Of a DNA stretch of 64,000 nt, positions 10,114 to 18,411 are shown one piece after another. The number at the start of each line of letters is the position of its first letter. Position 1 is the first letter of the stretch. The notes below the pieces were generated by a model, which worked only from the letters and a program-made list of their open reading frames with translations, was not told the origin of the DNA and made no database searches. The stretch comes from Nitzschia sp. pyKryTriq1 (lineage: Eukaryota > Bacillariophyta > Bacillariophyceae > Bacillariales > Bacillariaceae), in assembly GCA_956465555.1 (NCBI GenBank), contig OY101118.1, positions 2,563,751-2,627,750 on the forward strand, in the 5' to 3' direction. Both the position numbers and the translations under genes were made by a program.

Positions 10114-11874
10114 ATGCGCCCTTCCTTATTATTTGTTACGACTCTTTGCGCCGCACTGGTATATGCAGACGGTAGCGACGGTAGCGAGGATACATGCGGT
10201 TCCGCCCTCTCTTTTCAGTGCCCGTATCTTTCGGATGTTTGCAATGAAACAGTCTACGTTGCGGACTGTTTAAACTGTGATGGATATCATAGCACCGACA
10301 CCATCGATGATGTTTGCTTTGACCGCAAGCTCTTGAACGCCAAGGATAATCCCAACCCGAGTTATCTTTGGAGAGATATTGTGGGAATCATTGTGTGGTT
10401 TGTTGCGGCAGGGGTCGCCACGGCATGTGGTGTTGGAGGAGGGGGCATTTACGTGCCACTCGGAATTCTCCTGCTAGGCTTTGCCCCCAAACCATCGTCA
10501 GGTTTGAGTCAAGCGAGTATTTTTGGCGCCAGTCTCGGTGGCTTGGGATTAAACTTGCGAAACAAGCACCCCTTCACCACCAAGATCTCTGGGGGACATG
10601 TAGCGTCAGTCCCTTTCAACAAACATCAAGTAAGCACCGAAAGCGTGCAGTACTTTGCTCGTCCTTTAATCGACTTTGACATGGCGCTTTTCCTGGCGCC
10701 CATGGAAATGGCGGGAGCTGTTTTGGGTGTCGTCATTCAAAAGATCTTGCCAAACTGGCTCTACTTGCTTCTAGCAGCTGTCATTCTCAGCTACACTGCT
10801 TACAAGACCTACGGGAAGTTCAAGGACACTCATGAGAAGGAAGTTGCAGCGCGCGAAGCCGCTCAAGAACAAGAACAGACTCCACAGAACGGTTCTTTGG
10901 AGGAGCTGCTGCCAAAGGATGACATGGATACCACGACGGAAAAGAACGATGTTCTCACTTTGGACCAAATTTCTGAGGCGCCAAAGAATACCGATCACCA
11001 CCAAGAAACTGTCGGCGAGGAATCATCTTCCGAGTACTCCACAGAACATAGCGGGACGACTGACGCTGAGAAGGTAGAACGTCGTCAGCACTGGCTGGAG
11101 AAAGATTCTCGTCAGTTTCCTAGAGAAAAATTACTGGGGCTGCTTGTACTCTGGATGGGTTTGCTCCTCTTGACATTCCTCAAGGGAGGAAAGGGTGTGG
11201 AATCCATTATTGGAATCACGTGTGCTTCTCCTTGGTATGCTGTATTGGTTGTAATTCAGTTTGGCTGGACCTTGGGTATTTCAGCGTTTTTTGGGTACCG
11301 ACTCTTGAAGCAGACGGAAGACAAGGTGGCATGTGATTACCCATTTCACCCACAGGATGTCCATTGGGACTTTCAAAAGGTCTGCTTCTACGCATTCTTT
11401 ACCTTTCTCGCCGGTGTTGTCGCTGGTCTTATTGGAGTCGGTGGAGGCATGGTGTTGGGGCCTCTCATGCTTGTCATGGGCATCAACCCACGTGTCTCGA
11501 CTGCTACCACTGCAACCATGATTGTGCTGACATCGAGCAGCGTGGCCGTCTTATTCGTCACGGCAGGGCTCGTTCCATGGCAATATGCTGCGTGTTTTTT
11601 TTCCGTTTGTCTTGTGGGCGCGTATGTTGGAAAGACTAAGATTGATGCTTACGTCAAGAAGACCGGAAGAGCTAGTATCTTGATCCTCTTGCTCTCTATT
11701 ATAATCGCTTTGGCCACGTTGGGATGCGTCGTCATTGTCGTCACTCGCCTAGCCGCCGCCAATTGGTGCTTTGCAGGGTTCAACAAATTTTGCACGGTTT
11801 CGGAGGATCATCCCGAGGGCGACCTTTGTCCAGTCGATCGCATGCTCTTTGGGCGACCCTTCCTCCCCAACTAG
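10114..11874 (+). CDS. TauE/SafE-family membrane permease (sulfite/sulfonate exporter-like)
   Basis: A single 586-aa ORF. A signal peptide (LLFVTTLCAALVYADGS) is followed by a short Cys-rich lumenal segment (residues about 25-70, six or more Cys). Two hydrophobic half-repeats follow, as in TauE/SafE proteins: 'VAAGVATACGVGGGGIYVP' at about 98-116 and 'FLAGVVAGLIGVGGGMVLGP' at about 431-450, each with the Gly-rich GVGGG signature. A charged, Gln/Glu-rich cytosolic loop (about 235-330) separates the halves. The family transports anions such as sulfite or organosulfonates, and plant and diatom members with an N-terminal Cys-rich lumenal segment are common but poorly characterised. A 51-nt stretch (about 10600-10650, gtagcg...gtgcag) is bounded by GT-AG and keeps the frame. 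If spliced it would remove a poorly hydrophobic insert before PLIDFDMALFLAP, so the protein may be 17 residues shorter. Substrate unproven. Confidence 0.85.
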   Translation: MRPSLLFVTTLCAALVYADGSDGSEDTCGSALSFQCPYLSDVCNETVYVADCLNCDGYHSTDTIDDVCFDRKLLNAKDNPNPSYLWRDIVGIIVWFVAAGVATACGVGGGGIYVPLGILLLGFAPKPSSGLSQASIFGASLGGLGLNLRNKHPFTTKISGGHVASVPFNKHQVSTESVQYFARPLIDFDMALFLAPMEMAGAVLGVVIQKILPNWLYLLLAAVILSYTAYKTYGKFKDTHEKEVAAREAAQEQEQTPQNGSLEELLPKDDMDTTTEKNDVLTLDQISEAPKNTDHHQETVGEESSSEYSTEHSGTTDAEKVERRQHWLEKDSRQFPREKLLGLLVLWMGLLLLTFLKGGKGVESIIGITCASPWYAVLVVIQFGWTLGISAFFGYRLLKQTEDKVACDYPFHPQDVHWDFQKVCFYAFFTFLAGVVAGLIGVGGGMVLGPLMLVMGINPRVSTATTATMIVLTSSSVAVLFVTAGLVPWQYAACFFSVCLVGAYVGKTKIDAYVKKTGRASILILLLSIIIALATLGCVVIVVTRLAAANWCFAGFNKFCTVSEDHPEGDLCPVDRMLFGRPFLPN

Positions 11875-12217
11875 ACAAGGAAGGAAAAAGGAACCACCAG
11901 TGTGTGGCATACTTTTGTATCAACAGTGAACGTTTACAGATGCAATCAGCTAGCATTGATTTGTCGAAAACAACAGGAAGTATTTGCATGGTAGGACCGT
12001 TTCGGAGTGCAACGGGCTTTGCATACTGTATTGCGACTTCTACTCTGGCTACGAAGGCAAATGATACGAACGGAAACAGGCATACCATACGGTACGAGCA
12101 CGATACCTATCTACAGTACTCGTACACTCTAGAGAGAGAAAGAAAGAGAGAGTACGTCTCTCAGACTGTTCCAGCTACCATTCATGCATTTGCAATGTCA
12201 GAAATTCACACCTTTCA
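11875..12217. other. Convergent 3' intergenic region
   Basis: 343 bp between the TauE/SafE stop and the SR-rich gene's stop. It contains a purine run (GA/GAAA repeats, about 12131-12152) and nothing gene-like. It presumably holds the overlapping 3' UTRs. Confidence 0.35.
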
Positions 12218-13816
12218 TTAGTAGTCATCGGGCCGTCGTGGCGGTCCCCGTCGATCATCCGGTGGGTATCGAGGCCGATCCCTGCGATCGTCCCGTCGAG
12301 GAGGCTCCTCCCCACGACGAGGCGGACGCCTCTCGTCGGAAAATTGACCATAGCGTCCGCGGTCTTCTCGAGGGGGGGCCCGGCCTCGGTCCTCCTCCGG
12401 AAATCTAGGACGTTCTTCACCTCTGGGCATCCCACCGCCACCCCAAGGCGGTGGCGGCCCCCCTATTTCTTCTGGGAATCGAGGCGGTCCCCGCTCCCCA
12501 CCAGGGCCCCACCTTCGATCGTCCATTCGTCGTGGAGGAGGACGATCCTCTGCATAGGCTTGGCGCTCGTCTCTCGGTGGAGCTCCCATGTACGGTTCTC
12601 CCCGTACACCACCAAGATGTTCGGGCGGTGGTGGCGGCGGCCCTCCACGAGGAGGGCGTGGGTACCTTTCTAGCGAGTCGGGAGACCGATCACTTCTTCG
12701 TCGCTCACGGCGGCTATGGGAATCGTAGTCTGCGTCACGGTACCGATCTCGCGATCGGCTGCGCTTTGACGGTCGATGTCCGTGCTCCCGGCCTCGTTTC
12801 TCCTCCCTACTTCGACTTCTTTTTCGATCTTCCTCCCGTTTGTCGATATCCGGGAGCGAAGCGGGACCCGACGAGGGGGTGGCAGAGGATGCGATCACCT
12901 CTTCTCCCGATGCAGTCACTACTTTGGAGTTCTTTCGTTCACCTATTGCTGGATCGACAATACCCCACCACGAGAGCGGCCACTCGGGCATGCCAGGGGG
13001 AAAATCTTCGGGAAATATGGGCACCTTGGGTTGCAAGACTATGTTTCCATCCTCGTCCAAGTCGAACCAATCGTATTCCCGCTCCGTTCGCAAAAAGGAA
13101 GTCGACAAGTCCACCGTTGGTCCCACTGCTGCTGGCCCCAGTCGAAACGGGTGATTATCCAAAGCATCCATTTTCTTGCACAGTTCTGCCAAGGATTCCC
13201 AGACACGATCCTGCAAGGCGGCTTTTGACTTGACAGCGGGGATTTCCGGCCGCGGACTACTGGTTACCTTCGAGGATGACGGCGCTGTACTTGTAGCGTT
13301 TGCGGATATTTTATTTGTTGTTACTTCTGGGGCGACTGGCGGAGGCGGAGCCTTGGCTGGTACATCCACCACTGGAGTCGTCGTCAGAGGCGCAGACGCA
13401 GTGGCCCTCTGTCTGGAGACAGTAGGACTTTCCGACGAGGTAGGCTTGGGACTGGCAGTGGCGGTCGGAGGCACTACCATACCCGACAACAGGGACGCCG
13501 CCGCCACCGCGGATGATTTCTTGGGAATGGCTACCTCTGTTTGGACGACCTCTTCATTGGGTTCTGTCCGTTTCTTCTCTGCAGCGAGTTTATTTTCTCG
13601 CGTCCGATCACCCGTCTTTTTCAATCGCTCCAGTATTCGATTTTTCATAGAGTCGTCTCCTTCATCCTTAGTGGCGGCGGCGGTACCCGTAGTTGTGGTT
13701 TCTTCCATGGCGACACCACCCTCTTGGTGGCCGGTAGTGGCGGCTTCGTCCGGCTCCTCATCTTGTTTCAGACGTCGGCTCGACCTGGTTTGTCGTGTGG
13801 GACGGTCACTGCTCAT
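12218..13816 (-). CDS. SR/RG-rich nuclear-type protein with acidic core, function unknown
   Basis: A single-exon ORF of 532 aa from an ATG at 13816. Residues 1-190 are Thr/Ala/Pro-rich and disordered, with one basic helix (NRILERLKKTGDRTRENKL). A compact region at about 195-300 looks folded: AALQDRVWESLAELCKKMDA, then EYDWFDLDEDGNIVLQPKVP and EWPLSWWGIVDPA. From about 330 to the end the protein is Arg/Ser then Arg/Pro/Gly/Asp-rich (RDRYRDADYDSHSRRERRR and many DRR, PPRR and GGPP units), like spliceosome-associated or RNA-binding RS/RGG tails. No RRM or zinc finger is visible. A role in RNA processing is inference from composition only. The large plus-strand frames over this gene are GC-driven shadows. 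Confidence 0.75.
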   Translation of the reverse strand: MSSDRPTRQTRSSRRLKQDEEPDEAATTGHQEGGVAMEETTTTGTAAATKDEGDDSMKNRILERLKKTGDRTRENKLAAEKKRTEPNEEVVQTEVAIPKKSSAVAAASLLSGMVVPPTATASPKPTSSESPTVSRQRATASAPLTTTPVVDVPAKAPPPPVAPEVTTNKISANATSTAPSSSKVTSSPRPEIPAVKSKAALQDRVWESLAELCKKMDALDNHPFRLGPAAVGPTVDLSTSFLRTEREYDWFDLDEDGNIVLQPKVPIFPEDFPPGMPEWPLSWWGIVDPAIGERKNSKVVTASGEEVIASSATPSSGPASLPDIDKREEDRKRSRSREEKRGREHGHRPSKRSRSRDRYRDADYDSHSRRERRRSDRSPDSLERYPRPPRGGPPPPPPEHLGGVRGEPYMGAPPRDERQAYAEDRPPPRRMDDRRWGPGGERGPPRFPEEIGGPPPPWGGGGMPRGEERPRFPEEDRGRAPPREDRGRYGQFSDERRPPRRGEEPPRRDDRRDRPRYPPDDRRGPPRRPDDY

Positions 13817-14224
13817 GATGTCTCAATTCAATTAAAATTTAAAAATATGAGACCCAAATCCAAGTATATTATGTATGCAGGCACGCGTCAGCTGTTACAA
13901 ACAACAAGAGAGAAAATGGTGGAGCTAGTCTACCAGAGATGCCGTACATGCAGCTATGATGTTGTGTCGCTGTTTGCCGTTTGGCCTCTCTTCAGATCAG
14001 CGCAGCGCCATGGTCGGCCGTCGTCGGTCCCGTCCTCGAGGAGTGAGTCGTCGTCGTCGTCCGCCGCGGTTGACCTACCGGTATTACTCGTACTGTACTG
14101 CATACATACTTGGTACCTGTACCAGGTACAGTACTGTACGACGGTACCGCCGGTAACCCCCCCTGTACCGGTACGCGGTACAAATTGACCTATACTTTTT
14201 GGGGACTGCGAGCGATTGGAGGAA
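13817..14224. promoter_or_regulatory. Upstream region of SR-rich gene with GTAC tract
   Basis: About 400 bp between the SR-rich gene's start and the copia insertion. A dense GTAC/GGTACC/ACCGGT tract occupies about 14083-14178. No gene seen. Confidence 0.35.
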
Positions 14225-14230
14225 AACGTA
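14225..14230. repeat. Left target-site duplication AACGTA
   Basis: AACGTA lies immediately before the TGTT start of the left LTR and recurs immediately after the AACA end of the right LTR at 15995-16000. Confidence 0.8.
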
Positions 14231-14503
14231 TGTTCGAATATCTACATCGAACGTCCACGGAACGACGGACGGACGCGACCAGCGTTCGCGATTACGCACG
14301 ATCACGCACGACGCACGTTTCGATCACGACTCAGAGATTCATTCTAAGACTCTCGGAGACAATCTATGATCCTCCAAGAAACTGTAAGAAGCCTACAGAC
14401 TTCTATCGAAATACATGTCAACGCATCAAGAAAATAGAAATGAACCAAAGTTCATTTCATCAGAAGAGCATTCAGCTCATTAATTTATGTTAGCGCACTT
14501 CGT
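14231..14503 (+). repeat. Left LTR, 3'-truncated (273 of 350 bp)
   Basis: Starts TGTTCGAATATC and appears identical by eye, without indels, to 15645-15917. It stops at ...CACTTCGT, after which the sequence is reverse transcriptase. An 87-codon ORF occurs in both copies because the sequence is the same; it is not evidence of a gene. Confidence 0.92.
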
Positions 14504-14505
14504 GA

Positions 14506-15615
14506 CGAACATGGTATCTTTATTTGAAAGAAAAGCTGTCCGACCTCGGTTTCACGCAATCGAAATTCGACGACTGCATCTTCTACAAGGGCAAGATGAT
14601 ATACGTCTTATACACCGATGACAGCATTCTTGCCGGACCAGACAAAGACGAAATTATGAGGACCGTCGAAGAAATGAAGAAAGTACTCGATATTACCATC
14701 GAAGGAACTCTATCGGATTTTCTTGGCGTGAACATCGATCGCCGCGACGACGGTACCATCAAGTTATCACAACCACGCCTAGTCCAACAAGTGCTGGACG
14801 ACCTCAGGCTCAACGACGACAATGTTGCAACGAAGGAAACTCCCATGGCATCAAGCAAGCTGCTATCGCGACACCCCGATTCGAGACCTTTCGACAACCA
14901 TTTCAACTACCGATCAGTCATCGGGAAACTGCATTATCTCGTCGCAGGTTCGAGGAACGAAATCGCATACGCAGTCCATCAATGTGCGCGCTTCGCCCAA
15001 GAGCCAAAAATGGAACACGCAAAAGCCGTTAAATGGATTGGCCGTTACTTAAAGGCAACAAAAAATGAGGGCACAATTCTCAGACCCAACGCAACGAAAT
15101 CACTAGAGGTCTACGTCGATGCAGACTTCGCAGGAAATTGGGATCCGGAACTTGCGGGTAAAGATCGTTCCACCGCGCGATCATGACACGGTTATTTCAT
15201 TTGCTACGCAGGAATTCCCATCGCATGGAAATCTACACTGCAACAAGAAATCGCCTTATCTTCAACAGAAAGCGAAATCACCGGCTTATCATATGCCCTC
15301 CGAGAAGCCATTCCAATTATTAGCTTATTGCGGGAAATGAAGAAGCGTGGTTTCGAGATTAACACTTCGCGCACCGAGGTGCACTGCAAGGTGTTTGAGG
15401 ACAATTCCGGGGCTATCGAGATCGCACGATACCACAAGTTCCGCCCCCGAACCAAATTCCTCAACAACAAACTCTTCCACTTTCGAAGCTACGTGACGAA
15501 GGGTTGGATCTCAATCCATCCTATTTGTACCTACGACCAACCGGCAGACATACTGACCAAACCGCTGAACGAGCCGAATTTCAAGCGTCACCGAAAGAGC
15601 ATGAACGGATGGTAA
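14506..15615 (+). pseudogene. Copia reverse transcriptase (C-terminal half) and RNase H remnant with one in-frame stop
   Basis: One frame runs from just inside the LTR junction (RTWYLYLKEKLSDLGF) to a TAA at 15613-15615. The copia RT catalytic motif LYTDDS lies at about 14608-14625, followed by SDFLGVNIDR, typical 'SVIGKLHYLVAGSRNEIAYA' connection-region sequence, and an RNase H domain (YVDADFAGNW; LSSTESEITGL; then KFLNNKLFHFR and PADILTKPL). A TGA at 15184-15186 interrupts the frame at the position where relatives have Arg (ARS-R-xGY), consistent with a CGA-to-TGA transition. Apart from that stop the frame is intact over about 370 codons, so decay is recent. The gag, protease and integrase parts are absent. 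Confidence 0.9.
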
Positions 15616-15644
15616 TCGACTCACTGCCTACTCGCGAGAGGGAG

Positions 15645-15994
15645 TGTTCGAATATCTACATCGAACGTCCACGGAACGACGGACGGACGCGACCAGCGTT
15701 CGCGATTACGCACGATCACGCACGACGCACGTTTCGATCACGACTCAGAGATTCATTCTAAGACTCTCGGAGACAATCTATGATCCTCCAAGAAACTGTA
15801 AGAAGCCTACAGACTTCTATCGAAATACATGTCAACGCATCAAGAAAATAGAAATGAACCAAAGTTCATTTCATCAGAAGAGCATTCAGCTCATTAATTT
15901 ATGTTAGCGCACTTCGTTAACCCACAGTCAAATTAGTCCTTTAGCCCGAATCCCTGAGCCGCTAGCCACTGCCTAGAACTCACGGATTTTAACA
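15645..15994 (+). repeat. Right LTR, complete (350 bp)
   Basis: Begins TGTTCGAA right after the polypurine tract and ends GGATTTTAACA, giving the TGTT/AACA inverted ends expected of copia LTRs. It is followed directly by the target-site duplication. Confidence 0.9.
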
Positions 15995-16000
15995 AACGTA
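15995..16000. repeat. Right target-site duplication AACGTA
   Basis: An exact copy of 14225-14230, placed directly after the right LTR end. Confidence 0.8.
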
Positions 16001-16456
16001 CGACAGTCAGTTTCCAGATACTGTAGGTTGACTAATGGTAGGAGAGATCGACTCGCAGGATCGACTGCTCCATGACATGATCCAGAACCAAGTACTGTAG
16101 TCAAAAATTGACTCCAAACAACAATCTACCAGCACGAGTATAAGAAGTCATTATCTCTACAATATCGTTCTACGGTACATAGTTGGTGATATGATGTTTG
16201 CCGTAGCATGGTATTACATAAAGGAGCTCCTCGTGGGATCTTCCTCCCATCCGGCTAGCTAGATGATTCTCCGTAGAGGAGGATGGGGAGGTCCTCTACT
16301 AGAAGTAATATTACTACTTCGTACGAATACGTATCATACAAAATGATATCGTGCTTTTTCTTGTCCCTCTTTATAAATAATAATAACATCATGAATAGAT
16401 GAGAATTGAGTCAGTCAGTCAGTCAGACAGTCAGTCCTCGCTTACTTTGTAATATC
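16001..16456. other. Intergenic region downstream of the copia element
   Basis: 456 bp without a gene. There is a weak imperfect inverted repeat at about 16228-16295 (cttcctcccatcc against ggatggggagg), the palindrome gtaatattac near 16306-16315, and a short (CAGT)n run near 16409-16435. Confidence 0.3.
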
Positions 16457-16610
16457 CTAAGCTTGCTGTTTCCCTGGGTGTTCCCTTCGACCAGGACCAA
16501 AAGCATTAATGACCAATGCAGAATATCGTGTGTCCCTGGCGGATCGTTTTGGTTTGTGGGCGGCAGCGAAAACGGTGGCAGCAGGGGTGTGCTGCTGGCT
16601 AGAACTATGA

Positions 16611-16644
<34 letters not shown>

Positions 16645-17881
16645 CCATCTGTCCTGCAAGCAGCAGTCGTTTTTGTTGACGACATTTTCGCAAAAGTAAA
16701 TTTTCACACGCGGAAACATCATTCGTTGGTTCAGGCCCTGTCGTATTGGACGAGGATGCTGGTGATGACGATGAATCATTATCTGTCATGCGCTCTGATG
16801 GACGCCGTGATGATGTTCGGTTTGGTTTCCGCTCCAGTCGGCAGGCCCGATGTAAAATCCATTTCCATGAATGCTCACACTGCTGGTTCGTCGTTTCGGG
16901 TGAAGACATGTTATCAGTAATATTTGGTTCTGAGTTTGTTGCTGACATGAATGATTCTTCAATTTTGGATTGGATTTGCTTGGCGGTCAATTGCATTTTG
17001 GATTGGAACTCCTTCGACAAGATCGCAATTTTTGATTGGAGTTCCTGGAGGATTCGCTGAATTTGGAGTTGAATTTCCTTGAGTATCTTATGAGTTTTGG
17101 ACTGGAATTCATGGACTATTCTCTTGGTCGTCTCGGTTATATTCACAACTGATGGAAATGCGGGTGTGGTACTCGTACGGATGGGTGGTGGTGTGCTGCG
17201 GGACAATGGAGCTGTGGTGGGAGATGAAGGCTCCACTGAAGCATCTTGATTTTTTACCACTGTGCGTGGCGTTGGAAAGGGAGTCAATTCTTGCTTGATG
17301 ATATTAATAATTCGCTTTGGAATCCCAATTTTGGTCCTTGTTGTTGTCGTTGCCTTGTCGGGTTCATCGGGTGCTGGTGCTGGTGGCACGGGTAGAGGAG
17401 GCGGTGGTAGCGGCGAGCGGCTCTTTGGCTGGGACGACGGTGATATCATCCACCAAGTAGTACCTGGCAGTAGCAACACTAGCAGCAGCCATTTCAAAGA
17501 CGAAGGACTGATCATGATCGGAATTCCTTTTACAGGGTCCCGAGAAGGCTTTGTGACATCCGTGGCATTCCCCGCGCGACGAATCTTTGGTTTCACTGGA
17601 CTGACGTCTTTCAGTAGATCTTGTTGCTTTTCGTCAATCGATTGGAGATTCCCTTGCTTATGCTCTCCAGTAATTACGAGTGGTTTTTTACGGTCGGGTG
17701 GAAACAGAACGATACCCTTCTTCAACCCAAAGGGATCGTCTTGTGCGGACAACGAAGAAGAATTCTTTTGGGGATTCAGGAACGCTAACCAATCGGTGTG
17801 AGCTACTGGCTCTTCTGCTGAAGACTTGTTCTTGTTCGATGTCTTCCTTTCAGGAGACGACGACGATGATTCCTGAAACAT
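16457..17881 (-). CDS. Single-pass membrane protein with 11-residue coiled-coil repeats, unknown function
   Basis: A single ORF of 474 aa from an ATG at 17881. There is no N-terminal signal peptide. One hydrophobic segment (WLLLVLLLPGTTWWM, residues about 130-147) is followed by a Pro/Ser/Thr-rich linker. Residues 258-310 form 4.5 copies of an 11-residue unit, E(F/I/L)QSKxxxILK (EFQSKTHKILK, EIQLQIQRILQ, ELQSKIAILSK, EFQSKMQLTAK, then QIQSKIEESF). This hendecad pattern is expected for an extended, nearly straight coiled coil. A small Cys-containing region (CEHSWKWILHRACRLERK) follows, then a poly-Ser run encoded by a (TCA)n microsatellite near 16611-16641, and a basic tail. The function is not recognised. 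A tether or organelle-contact protein would fit the shape, but that is inference. Confidence 0.62.
16612..16642. repeat. (ATG)n trinucleotide microsatellite coding poly-Ser
   Basis: About ten perfect ATG/GAT repeats on the plus strand, read as Ser codons by the minus-strand gene. Likely length-polymorphic. Confidence 0.8.
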
Positions 17882-18411
17882 GGTGGATGTTTCGTTCGTT
17901 ATTAATAGCGGTAATCAAAACGACACCAGCATCGATGATCGATGAGGATTAAGAGGAAGAGGAAGATCTGATGATTGATTGATTCTTTCTTCCTATTTTT
18001 GGCAGAATGTCCTCAGTCTGCAGATTTTTTGGAACCCAACGCTTCAACGCAGACGAGAACAGCTAGCGGTGAGAACGATGAAAGATCACGCGGGACCCAC
18101 GTCGCCGCGCTTGTTTCGCGTCGTTATAATTGAGCTGGCAGAGGGATCGTCAATCGTCAAGCCTTCATTGCACTTCCAAGCTCTGGCTTGAGATTTGGGA
18201 TTGAGGCTCATAACCCATTCACAACGCGGGAACGACTAACGACCAAACAAAAGCTACAGTAGTCTCTCTCTAGCTAGTACATACCGAGAAAAAGAGCGCA
18301 GTTGTCAAACCCACCAAAACAACCACGTCCTAGCTTGCCACCAACCACTAGAAACAACAATAACATAACACCAAAAGCAAAATTTGAGAGTTGGCCAACA
18401 AAGAAATAACA
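17882..18411. promoter_or_regulatory. Bidirectional promoter region between two coiled-coil genes
   Basis: 530 bp shared by outward-facing start codons at 17881 (minus) and 18412 (plus). No gene inside. The 5' leader before 18412 is A/C-rich, as is common before diatom start codons. Confidence 0.4.

Larger units (their letters stand above)
14231..15994 (+). mobile_element. Copia (Ty1/CoDi-type) LTR retrotransposon, internally deleted
   Basis: The element is bounded by 6-bp duplications AACGTA. The right LTR is complete (350 bp, TGTT...AACA). The left LTR is cut at 273 bp and joins directly to the middle of the reverse transcriptase, so the last 77 bp of the LTR, the primer binding site, gag, protease, integrase and the first half of RT are missing. 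A polypurine tract (CGAGAGGGAG, 15635-15644) sits just before the right LTR. The internal remnant encodes the copia RT C-terminal half with YTDD and RNase H. It cannot transpose by itself. The deletion probably happened after insertion, because the left LTR lacks the U5 end that integration needs. Confidence 0.92.

Noticed and set aside
12451-13835. Long plus-strand frames (up to 260 codons) opposite the SR/RG-rich gene
   Set aside because: They mirror the Arg/Pro-rich minus-strand codons (CGG/CCG bias); composition and lack of any motif mark them as shadows.
14233-15907. Identical 87-codon ORFs in both LTRs
   Set aside because: They repeat only because the LTRs are identical; no domain, and such short frames are common in LTRs.
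16228-16295. Inverted repeat as a transposon end or attenuator hairpin
   Set aside because: The pairing is imperfect and there are no target-site duplications.
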